Assembly (NCBI GenBank): GCA_030038035.1 | Contig: JASHPP010000499.1 | Coordinates: 1-7,257, forward strand | Length of the DNA: 7,257 nt | Direction of reading: 5' to 3' | DNA from: Trebonia sp. | GTDB taxonomy: Bacteria; Actinomycetota; Actinomycetes; Streptosporangiales; Streptosporangiaceae | Shown: positions 1-4,489 of the stretch, piece by piece | How the letters are laid out: each line of letters starts with the position of its first letter | Numbering within the stretch: the first letter of the stretch is position 1 | Made by a program: the position numbers and the translations under genes | Notes under the pieces: model-generated | What the model was told of the DNA's origin: nothing | The model's input: only the letters and a program-made list of their open reading frames with translations | Database searches by the model: none

Positions 1-46
1 CCTGCGCCGCCCGCACCGCCTGCGCCGCCCGCAGCGCCTGCGCCGC
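1..46. repeat. 18-bp tandem repeat, about 2.5 copies
   Basis: The unit CCTGCGCCGCCCGCACCG at 1-18 is repeated at 19-36 with one mismatch (C to G at 34). Its first ten bases recur at 37-46. The period is a multiple of three. In the proposed minus-strand gene it encodes a six-residue Ala/Gln/Arg repeat, so it may simply be a coding repeat that continues beyond the window. Confidence 0.7.
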
Positions 47-61
47 TTCCTCAGAAGTCAC
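1..61 (-). CDS. N-terminus of an unidentified gene running off the left edge
   Basis: A minus-strand frame opens with GTG at 59-61 and stays open to the window edge. It reads V-T-S-E-E-A-A-Q-A-L-R-A-A-Q-A-V-R-A-A-Q. A purine-rich GGTGGGG lies about 5 bases before the GTG and could act as the ribosome binding site. An AT-rich, promoter-like island sits further upstream. The peptide is Ala/Gln/Arg-rich, looks helical, and repeats a six-residue unit. Openings of the type (M/V)-(T/S)-x-E-E-A-x-x-A-L are common in actinobacterial proteins of unknown function, including membrane proteins. Only 20 residues are visible, so no family can be assigned, and even coding status is a moderate-confidence inference. 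Confidence 0.42.
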   Translation of the reverse strand, partial: MTSEEAAQALRAAQAVRAAQ

Positions 62-202
62 ACACGCCCCACCCGCCCACTTTGGGAATTTTCCGTACGG
101 ACAAATCGGTATATAACGGAACGCGAAATGGTCACGGAGTACTCAAAGTAGTACGTCTGGGGCGGCAGTGAATGGTGATGCCCGCATGCGTGCCGGCCTG
201 GG
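62..202 (-). promoter_or_regulatory. AT-rich intergenic island with palindromes
   Basis: This stretch lies between the end of the VOC gene and the start of the left-edge gene, and contains no gene. It has the most AT-rich patch in the window (about 81-130). The minus strand there reads TATATA (plus 110-115), a possible -10; I see no good -35. It also holds a perfect 10-bp palindrome TCCGTACGGA (92-101), an inverted pair TTCCGT (91-96) / ACGGAA (116-121), and a second pair GTACT (139-143) / AGTAC (150-154) with a 6-base spacer. The likely role is the promoter and operator of the left-edge gene. The binding protein is unknown. Confidence 0.4.
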
Positions 203-607
203 CTAATCCCGGGGGCTGAGCACGCAGAACTCGTTACCCTCGGGGTCGGCGAGGACCACCCACGTCACCTCGCCCTGACCGATGTCGATCCGCCGGGCGC
301 CGAGCGATTCCAGGCGGCGGACCTCGGCTTCCTGGTCATCGTCCTTGGCCGGGGCCAGGTCGAGGTGCAGCCGGTTCTTCAGTGCCTTGGTCTCGGGGAC
401 TTGCACGAACACCAGGCCGGGCCCGCGTTCCTCGCGCGGGACCTGGCGGCTCGTGTCGAGCGCATGGGGCGGGGCGACGACCACTTCGTCGTCCGCCTCG
501 TAGGCGATCTGCCAGCCGAGGACCTCGGCCCACCAGCGGCTCTGTGCCGTGATGTCATGACAGTCCACGACGACCGTGTACCAGCGCAGGCTCATGTCCG
601 AAAACAT
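203..607 (-). CDS. VOC-superfamily (glyoxalase/bleomycin-resistance fold) protein
   Basis: This is a 134-residue cytosolic protein of the vicinal oxygen chelate superfamily, Glyoxalase_6-like. The first beta-alpha unit is visible at residues 9-33 (WYTVVVDC, then WWAEVLGW). The central strand LHLDLAP (80-86) contains His81. The C-terminal strand carries the family signature DPEGNEFCVL (121-130) with Glu125. His81 and Glu125 sit where metal-binding VOC enzymes place ligands. Many Glyoxalase_6 proteins have no known substrate, so lactoylglutathione lyase or antibiotic binding should not be assumed. The ATG at 605-607 was chosen because a GGAG precedes it by about 10 bases. An in-frame ATG at 593-595 (MSLRWY) is an equally good protein start. 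The frame stays open further upstream, but that sequence overlaps the DUF3052 gene and reads as non-coding. It lies 34 bp downstream of the DUF3052 gene on the same strand, so co-transcription is plausible. Confidence 0.88.
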   Translation of the reverse strand: MFSDMSLRWYTVVVDCHDITAQSRWWAEVLGWQIAYEADDEVVVAPPHALDTSRQVPREERGPGLVFVQVPETKALKNRLHLDLAPAKDDDQEAEVRRLESLGARRIDIGQGEVTWVVLADPEGNEFCVLSPRD

Positions 608-641
608 ACTCGACTCGCTCCGGCGTGTCAGGCGCGGGCGG

Positions 642-1043
642 TCAGCGGTTGCCGGCGCGCCAGACCAGGCGAAGGCCTGACCAGTCGTCGTCGATGGCGG
701 CGACCTTGACGTCGACCAGGCCGAGCCGCAGCGCGTGCCGGCGCACGACGCTGTCCGTGATGTCGCTGTCATGCCCGGCGGCGCGCCGCGGCCAGGCTGC
801 CCACAGCGCGCCCGCCGGGAAGATGCGCCGCGCCAGGGCGGGCAGCCGGCCAGGCATCTCGGCCTCGGCGCGGAAGAACGCCACGATCAGGTCCGCGGTG
901 CCGTCCGGGTCGCCGGAGAGCAGGCCAGGGGGCGGTTCGCGCAGGCTCCACCCATCCGGCGGGTCGTCGAGCGCGACCCGCTGTCCGGGCCGCAGGCCCA
1001 GCTTGCGCGCCTGCGGGGTTCCCGAATACCCGGCCGCCGCCAT
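642..1043 (-). CDS. DUF3052-family protein
   Basis: This is a 133-residue protein of unknown function. It shows the usual landmarks of the actinobacterial DUF3052 group: an N-terminal GYSGTPQARKLGLRPG (5-20); a DPPDGW turn (27-32); a hydrophobic strand DLIVAFF (51-57) followed by a helix; the core ALWAAWPRRA (79-88); a helix starting S/T-D-I-T-D (93-97); and the C-terminal GLVDVKVAAIDDDWSGLRLV (108-127). Order and length fit a complete single-domain protein with no signal peptide or membrane segment. The ATG at 1041-1043 is where the family homology begins; upstream in-frame sequence lies over the preceding gene. No strong ribosome binding site is visible. The start is only 11 bp after the stop of the membrane-anchored protein upstream, so translational coupling within an operon is likely. 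The biochemical role is not known. Confidence 0.87.
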   Translation of the reverse strand: MAAAGYSGTPQARKLGLRPGQRVALDDPPDGWSLREPPPGLLSGDPDGTADLIVAFFRAEAEMPGRLPALARRIFPAGALWAAWPRRAAGHDSDITDSVVRRHALRLGLVDVKVAAIDDDWSGLRLVWRAGNR

Positions 1044-1054
1044 GGCGCGCCGGC

Positions 1055-1369
1055 TCAGGGGACGCGGGTGTCGTGGTGCGCCGCCGCGAACTCCCGCTCG
1101 TCCTGCGTCAGGTCCGCGTCCTTGAGCAGGGTCACCAGGGTGACGTGCCTGCCCACCGGGCACCACTGCACCCGCCACGGTCCCAGCCGCAGCGCCTTGA
1201 CAGAAGCGCCGGGAATCCAGACCGTGGTAAAGAGGTGGCCCGCACGGCACCGCACGGGGACGTTCGGGCCGAACTTGTACCCGCGGCGCAGTGCGATGAC
1301 CGTCGCCACGGCGTAGCCGGCGATGACGCCGCCGGCGATGGCAAGCCCGCGCTTCCGCTTCGATGACAT
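1055..1369 (-). CDS. Small membrane-anchored conserved protein with CxxGH and CPVGRH motifs
   Basis: This 104-residue protein begins MSSKRKRG, a basic N-terminus followed by one hydrophobic segment (about 8-27). It is therefore probably anchored by its N-terminus with the rest in the cytoplasm by the positive-inside rule. The soluble part contains CRAGHLFTT (41-49), then WIPGASVKALRLGPWRVQ, then CPVGRH (70-75). The two Cys/His pairs (C41, H45, C70, H75) resemble a zinc-ribbon-like site, although no metal binding is demonstrated. The tail LKDADLTQDERE is acidic and helical. I recognise it as a conserved actinobacterial hypothetical protein of full length; its function is unknown to me. The start codon follows TAGCCT by exactly six bases, suggesting leaderless expression. 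It is also only 22 bp after the methyltransferase stop, so read-through is possible. Confidence 0.82.
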   Translation of the reverse strand: MSSKRKRGLAIAGGVIAGYAVATVIALRRGYKFGPNVPVRCRAGHLFTTVWIPGASVKALRLGPWRVQWCPVGRHVTLVTLLKDADLTQDEREFAAAHHDTRVP

Positions 1370-1375
1370 GACGCC

Positions 1376-1381
1376 AGGCTA
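1376..1381 (-). promoter_or_regulatory. Candidate -10 box for leaderless expression of the CxxGH protein
   Basis: On the minus strand the sequence is TAGCCT, then six bases (GGCGTC), then the ATG at 1367-1369. A TAnnnT box ending seven bases before +1 would place the transcript start on the A of the ATG. No Shine-Dalgarno sequence is present in the gap. No good -35 is seen at 17-18 bp. The same spacing recurs at two other genes in the window. Confidence 0.45.
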
Positions 1382-1391
1382 CTGCGGCGGA

Positions 1392-2198
1392 TTACCCGGG
1401 CGGCCGCCTGCGCGCCACGTGCAGCACCGCGCCCCAGTGGCGGCGCAGCTGGCCGTCGGGCCGGGCCGCCAGGCGGCGGCGGATCTCGCCGTAGAGCCTC
1501 CTCCGCTGCCAGGGCGCCATGGCGATGTGACCGGAGAACGTGTCGAGCAAGCGGGTGTACGCCTGCGCGGTGTACCTGATCTCCCAGTCGAAACGCCGCA
1601 GCCGTACGTCGGTGAAAAGCCCGCTTGCCTCGATCTCCACCGCGCGGTCGGCGAGCGTCTGCGGCGTCGGGAAGTCCGTGCCGTCGGGCACGCCCTCGCC
1701 GATCTCGTCGTACACCTCCTGGAGTTCGCCGAAGAACGGGTCGCCGTCGCGGGGCACGACGTGCACGGCCTCCCAGAAGGCCAGGTGGCCGCCGGGCTTC
1801 AGCAGCTCCCACGCCCTGCCGTACCTGGCAGCCGGGTCGATCCAGTGCCAGGCGGTGGCGGCGAAGACGAGGTCGAACGCGGCCGGCGCGGGCGGGCGCC
1901 ACGTCTCGATATCGGCGTTGACCACGGTCACCCGCGCGAACCCGGCCAGATTGCGCCTGGCCTGCGCGGCGAGCGCGGGGCCGAGTTCCACGCCGGTGAT
2001 CGCGAAGCCGCGGCGCGCGAGCGGGAGCGTCGCCTTCCCCGTGCCGCAGCCGATCTCGAGAAGTTCGGCGCCCGGCTGAAGGGCCGCGAGCGCGGCCAGG
2101 TCGTCGAACAGTTCGGCTGGGTAATCCGGGCGCGCCTCGTGGTAGGAGGCCGCGGCGCTGTCGAACGTCGTCCTGAGTTGCTCCCGGCTGCCTGGCAC
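1392..2198 (-). CDS. Class I SAM-dependent methyltransferase
   Basis: This is a 268-residue cytosolic protein with a Rossmann-fold methyltransferase domain that transfers a methyl group from S-adenosylmethionine to an unknown acceptor. From the GTG start, residues 6-32 (QLRTTFDSAAASYHEARPDY onward) match the usual N-terminal helix of this subfamily. Motif I is LEIGCGTGK (47-55). The acidic residue that typically binds the ribose is Glu71 (GVELGP). An acidic NADIETW (94-100) follows beta-3. Motif IV reads FDLVFAATAWHWIDP (108-122), and the post-motif is LLKPGGHLAFW (132-142). The C-terminal half (about 150-268) is the substrate-side helical region. The GTG at 2196-2198 was preferred because upstream in-frame sequence is Arg/Pro-rich and unlike the family. 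TAAGGT lies 8 bases before it and can be read as a -10 box or as a weak AAGG ribosome binding site. No neighbour identifies the substrate. Confidence 0.88.
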   Translation of the reverse strand: MPGSREQLRTTFDSAAASYHEARPDYPAELFDDLAALAALQPGAELLEIGCGTGKATLPLARRGFAITGVELGPALAAQARRNLAGFARVTVVNADIETWRPPAPAAFDLVFAATAWHWIDPAARYGRAWELLKPGGHLAFWEAVHVVPRDGDPFFGELQEVYDEIGEGVPDGTDFPTPQTLADRAVEIEASGLFTDVRLRRFDWEIRYTAQAYTRLLDTFSGHIAMAPWQRRRLYGEIRRRLAARPDGQLRRHWGAVLHVARRRPPG

Positions 2199-2206
2199 GG
2201 CACCAG

Positions 2207-2212
2207 ACCTTA
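2207..2212 (-). promoter_or_regulatory. Ambiguous TAAGGT element before the methyltransferase GTG
   Basis: The minus strand reads TAAGGT, eight bases, then GTG (2196-2198). TAAGGT fits a TAnnnT -10 with a transcript starting at or within two bases of the GTG. The AAGG inside it could equally be a weak Shine-Dalgarno. No convincing -35 is present at 17-18 bp. Confidence 0.3.
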
Positions 2213-2252
2213 CCCGTTCCCGCGGCAGGACAGGCCGCCCGGGGGAGAAGGT

Positions 2253-2274
2253 TCGCCGGGCGAGCACCCGGGAC
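2253..2274 (-). terminator. GC-rich hairpin downstream of the flavoprotein gene
   Basis: CCGGG (2256-2260) and CCCGG (2267-2271) form a 5-bp stem with a 6-base loop. It may be extended by GGT/ACC pairing at the base with a bulge. It lies about 27 bp after the flavoprotein stop on the minus strand. There is no T-run, as is common for actinomycete terminators, so the call is weak. Confidence 0.28.
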
Positions 2275-2298
2275 CGTTCGGGATAGGTGTCTTGGTTT

Positions 2299-2850
2299 TC
2301 AGGCGCCGAAGCCGCACATTTCAGCGGCCTCATCCAATGCCAGGTCCCACGGGAAAGCGTTCACCACATCGGCTTCGCCGTGCGCGGGGTGCGGCTGGAC
2401 GCTGCCGGCGCCGAGCAGGACGCTCACGCCCTCGGCGCGCAGCGCCTTGACGCTGCGCGCGAACGGCGGGCGGCCGGCCAGCGCGTCGCTGACGAACGGC
2501 AAGACCACGATGGGGATGCCGAGGCCGGTCTGTTCGGCCAGGACGCCCAGTGCGTAGGTGTCGCTGATGCCGAGCGCCCACTGGTTGATCGTGTTGAACG
2601 TCGCAGGCGCGACGATGATGGCGTCGGGAATCCGCGACCTTGGCGCGCCGGGCTTGCTGTACTGGCTGCGGACCGGACTGCCGGTCTCCGCCTCGATTTG
2701 CCGTGCGTCGAAGAACTCGAGCGCCGACGGGGTGGCGATGACCTGGACCGTCCAGCCCCGCCCGATGGCGAGCCCGACGAGCGTGCCGATCGCCGCGGCC
2801 GGGCCCGCGCCGCACGCGATGATCGAAAGCACGGGGGTCTCGCGAGCCAT
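2299..2850 (-). CDS. Stand-alone HFCD-type flavoprotein
   Basis: This 183-residue cytosolic protein belongs to the Flavoprotein family (homo-oligomeric flavin-containing Cys decarboxylases, with EpiD, the CoaC half of Dfp, and UbiX/Pad-type relatives). It starts VLSIIACGAGPAAAIGTLV (7-25), the first strand and a glycine-rich turn where FMN phosphate is bound in the fold. The key feature is APATFNTINQWALGISD (81-97), which aligns with the PASANT region of the family and includes the conserved Asn86. A hydrophobic strand IPIVVLPFV (112-120) follows, then a C-terminal region ending near MCGFGA with Cys179. It lacks the CoaB synthetase half of the bifunctional Dfp, so it is probably not the housekeeping coenzyme A enzyme. 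The substrate cannot be named. The ATG at 2848-2850 follows TATCCT by six bases and lacks a Shine-Dalgarno sequence, so translation is probably leaderless. No peptide-precursor gene of the EpiD type is seen nearby. Confidence 0.86.
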   Translation of the reverse strand: MARETPVLSIIACGAGPAAAIGTLVGLAIGRGWTVQVIATPSALEFFDARQIEAETGSPVRSQYSKPGAPRSRIPDAIIVAPATFNTINQWALGISDTYALGVLAEQTGLGIPIVVLPFVSDALAGRPPFARSVKALRAEGVSVLLGAGSVQPHPAHGEADVVNAFPWDLALDEAAEMCGFGA

Positions 2851-2856
2851 AGCACG

Positions 2857-2885
2857 AGGATAGGAACCGTGCGGCTGGTTGTCTG
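2857..2885 (-). promoter_or_regulatory. Promoter of the flavoprotein gene, probably leaderless
   Basis: On the minus strand CAGACA (plus 2880-2885; 4 of 6 to TTGACA) is followed by 17 bases and then TATCCT (plus 2857-2862). Six bases later comes the ATG. The predicted transcript start coincides with the first base of the start codon. This is the best-formed of the three leaderless candidates here. Confidence 0.5.
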
Positions 2886-2951
2886 CCGGTACCGTTCGGC
2901 CCCGTGCGGGCGACGGATCACGGACGCATAATGGCGGCATCAGGCTGACCG

Positions 2952-2977
2952 GCCGCGACACCGATCGCTAACGCGGC
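2952..2977 (-). terminator. Hairpin downstream of the DJ-1/PfpI gene
   Basis: GCCGCG (2952-2957) and CGCGGC (2972-2977) pair perfectly across a 14-base loop, 20 bp after the stop of the minus-strand DJ-1/PfpI gene. There is no T-tract. The rest of 2886-2997 shows no gene. Confidence 0.33.
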
Positions 2978-2997
2978 ACGGCCGAGTGAAACCCGGC

Positions 2998-3558
2998 TCA
3001 CGCGGGCGCCTTGGACCGCAGGATCCGGATGAACTCGCGCATCCATGCCGGGTGATCCGGCCAGGCGCGAGCCGACACCATCTGCCCGTCGATCACGGCA
3101 GCGCCGTCGACGAACTCACCGCCCGCCGCCGCCACGTCGGGGGCGAGCGCCGGATAGGCGGCGCTCTTGCGTCCGGTGAGCGCGCCCGCGGCGGCGAGGA
3201 CCTGCGGGGCATGGCAGAGCTGCGCCACGGGCCGGTCGGCTTCCATGAAGCTGCGCACGATGCGCTGGACGTCCGGGTCGTTGCGGATGTACTCGGGCGC
3301 ACGCCCGCCGGGGATGACCAGGGCCACATAGCTGGCCGGGTCGACGTCCGCGAAGGCGAGATCCGCGGGCCAGGTGTAGCCGGGCTTTTCTGTGTAGGTG
3401 TCGTAACCGTCGACGAAGTCGTGGACGACGAACTGCAGCTTCTTCTTCGACGGCGCCGCGATGTCGACCTCGTAGCCCTCCTCGAGCAGCCGCTGATAGG
3501 GGTACATGACCTCCAGCGATTCCGCGGCGTCCCCAGTGATGATCAAGACCTTCGGCAT
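2998..3558 (-). CDS. DJ-1/PfpI-family protein
   Basis: This 186-residue cytosolic protein has the class I glutamine-amidotransferase-like fold. Members include PfpI-type proteases, DJ-1/Hsp31 glyoxalases and stress proteins. It begins MPKVLIITGDAAESLE (1-16) with Glu13 in the usual early position. It then has ALVIPGGRAPEYIRND (79-94), the GGRAPE turn, and the nucleophile elbow AQLCHAPQVLAAAG (112-125), with Cys115 and His116 forming the expected catalytic pair. The C-terminus carries a conserved VSARAWPDHPAWMREF. Length is normal for single-domain members. An insert VVHDFVDGYDTYTEKPGYTW (44-63) is typical of one bacterial subgroup. The ATG at 3556-3558 was chosen over an upstream in-frame ATG because GAAGGGA (plus 3565-3571) sits 6 bases before it. 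It is divergent from the gene at 3758. Whether it is a glyoxalase, deglycase, protease or chaperone cannot be read from the sequence. Confidence 0.9.
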   Translation of the reverse strand: MPKVLIITGDAAESLEVMYPYQRLLEEGYEVDIAAPSKKKLQFVVHDFVDGYDTYTEKPGYTWPADLAFADVDPASYVALVIPGGRAPEYIRNDPDVQRIVRSFMEADRPVAQLCHAPQVLAAAGALTGRKSAAYPALAPDVAAAGGEFVDGAAVIDGQMVSARAWPDHPAWMREFIRILRSKAPA

Positions 3559-3590
3559 GGCTGTTCCCTTCATCTCGCTCGATGTGCGCG

Positions 3591-3617
3591 GTAGTCACAA
3601 CCGGACTACGCCAGTCC
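3591..3617 (-). promoter_or_regulatory. Two overlapping inverted repeats upstream of the DJ-1/PfpI gene
   Basis: GTAGTC (3591-3596) pairs with GACTAC (3604-3609) across 7 bases. GGACT (3603-3607) pairs with AGTCC (3613-3617) across 5 bases. The two share bases 3604-3607, so only one hairpin can form at a time. They lie 33-59 bp before the DJ-1/PfpI start, and may be paired operator sites or alternative leader structures. A minus-strand TTGACT (plus 3637-3642) just upstream could be a -35, but no good -10 follows at 17-19 bp. Confidence 0.4.
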
Positions 3618-3708
3618 AAATCCCCGGGGGCGTGCGAGTCAACCCCTGGCTTCTGGTCGCACGCCGGGTGATCCAGCTCACCTACTGCGGGCTTTTGGCC
3701 GGTGACCT

Positions 3709-3722
3709 GGGACTTAGGTCCC
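3709..3722 (+). promoter_or_regulatory. DosR/DevR-like palindrome
   Basis: GGGACTTAGGTCCC matches the core of the actinobacterial DosR/DevR box, GGGACTWWAGTCCC, at 13 of 14 positions. The flanking TTS/SAA positions match poorly. Its centre is 42.5 bp before the proposed ATG at 3758. That fits a Dev box overlapping the -35 if that gene is leaderless, although the -10 there (TTCACT, 3746-3751) is poor. The palindrome could also serve the divergent DJ-1/PfpI gene. Confidence 0.45.
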
Positions 3723-3757
3723 CATGGCGAGAGCACGCGGGCTGGTTCACTCATGAC

Positions 3758-4489
3758 ATGTTCGTCAGCGGTGAGATAAGGCTGGAGGTCGCCTTCGGGG
3801 ACGCGCTGGCCCGGCTCGCACGGCTGGCCGGCGCCGGCTGGCTGCGCGCGGCCTCGGCTGAGGCGTACGACGAGTCAGGCGCCGCGCTGGCGCGGGTCGG
3901 CCCGCTGGGTGGCGTGCCCGGGCTCTCCCGGCTGGTGGAGGTGCGGTTCAGCCAGCTGGCGGTCCATGACGGGCACGCGGTGCTGCCGCTGCGATGGGAG
4001 GCGGCCGGGGCAGGTGGCGCCTTGTTTCCCGCCCTCGACGCGGATATCACGCTGGCCCCGGCCGGGGAGCGGGCCAGCACGCTCAGGCTGTCCGGCGTTT
4101 ACCGGCCCCCGCTCGGCGCGTTCGGTGCGGGTCTGGACCGGGCGGTCTTTAACCGGGTGGCGATCGCGACGATACGCAGGTTCATGGGCAGCGCCGGGGA
4201 TGCGATGACCCAGCTGGCCGGCACGGCCGGGCAGGAACAAGCGAGCAGCCGGAAGGAGTGGTCCTGGGTCGCCGCCCCCGCAGGCGCCGTCGACTGTTTA
4301 CCCGGAGTGATCGGCGCCTTTTCGTGGTTGCATAGGGTGTCCAGGGGAGGACCACGGGGCCGGCTGGGGGCAGCATGCTCGCGATCTCGTTCAACAGCGT
4401 CCTTATCATCGCGGGGATCTCGGTCTTGGTGCCGGTCGTGCTCGGCCTGCTGCCCCGGCTGCCAGTGCCCGGGGCCGTGCTTGAGGTGA
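3758..4489 (+). CDS. Conserved protein of unknown function; C-terminal boundary doubtful
   Basis: The well-conserved-looking body spans about residues 1-154. It opens FVSGEIRLEVAFGDALARL, contains RLVEVRFSQL (58-67), and has LRWEAAGAGGALFPALDADI (78-97), which alternates strand-like segments. It ends in SGVYRPPLGAFGAGLDRA (112-129) and a helix RVAIATIRRF (133-142). This beta-strands-then-long-helix layout resembles actinobacterial conserved proteins that may have an SRPBCC-like (START/polyketide cyclase) fold, but I do not recognise a catalytic motif. The ATG at 3758-3760 is chosen by where the conserved-looking sequence begins; no Shine-Dalgarno is visible, and the frame is open further upstream over non-coding sequence. 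The frame continues to a TGA at 4487-4489, overlapping the antiporter start by 115 bp. Beyond about residue 165 the translation turns Ser/Cys/Arg-rich and includes TTA, unlike the body. The true end may be earlier, by frameshift or sequence error; the +1 frame stops at 4308-4310. Expression may be under the DosR-like box upstream. Confidence 0.62.
   Translation: MFVSGEIRLEVAFGDALARLARLAGAGWLRAASAEAYDESGAALARVGPLGGVPGLSRLVEVRFSQLAVHDGHAVLPLRWEAAGAGGALFPALDADITLAPAGERASTLRLSGVYRPPLGAFGAGLDRAVFNRVAIATIRRFMGSAGDAMTQLAGTAGQEQASSRKEWSWVAAPAGAVDCLPGVIGAFSWLHRVSRGGPRGRLGAACSRSRSTASLSSRGSRSWCRSCSACCPGCQCPGPCLR
4304..4338 (+). promoter_or_regulatory. Candidate promoter of the antiporter gene
   Basis: GGAGT (4304-4308), 18 bases, GTT (4327-4329) resembles the Streptomyces sigma-R (thiol-stress) promoter GGAAT-N18-GTT with one mismatch. 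TAGGGT (4333-4338) is an alternative sigma-70-like -10, without a good -35. Both lie 37-71 bp before the antiporter start. Short motifs of this kind arise by chance, so the call is tentative. Confidence 0.3.

Noticed and set aside
1..46. CRISPR-like array at the left edge
   Set aside because: The copies are contiguous 18-bp units without spacers and fit a coding hexapeptide repeat.
608..772. N-terminal extension of the VOC gene
   Set aside because: The extra in-frame residues are Ser/Thr/Arg-rich, overlap the DUF3052 coding region and precede the point where the VOC fold begins.
735..1316. 193-residue plus-strand frame opposite DUF3052 and the CxxGH protein
   Set aside because: The minus strand carries two recognised families across this span, and the plus frame is Arg/Pro/Ala-rich shadow.
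2268..2283. GGGACCGTTCGGGAT as another DosR-like site
   Set aside because: It matches too few of the 14 core positions and is not a palindrome.
1323..2450. 375-residue open frame on the plus strand
   Set aside because: It lies opposite the methyltransferase and extends over the intergenic gap; it is Arg/Gly/Pro-rich with no recognisable motifs.
3603..3617. GGACT-N5-AGTCC as a second DosR box
   Set aside because: The half-sites look similar, but the spacer is 5 bp instead of 2 bp, so the geometry does not match.
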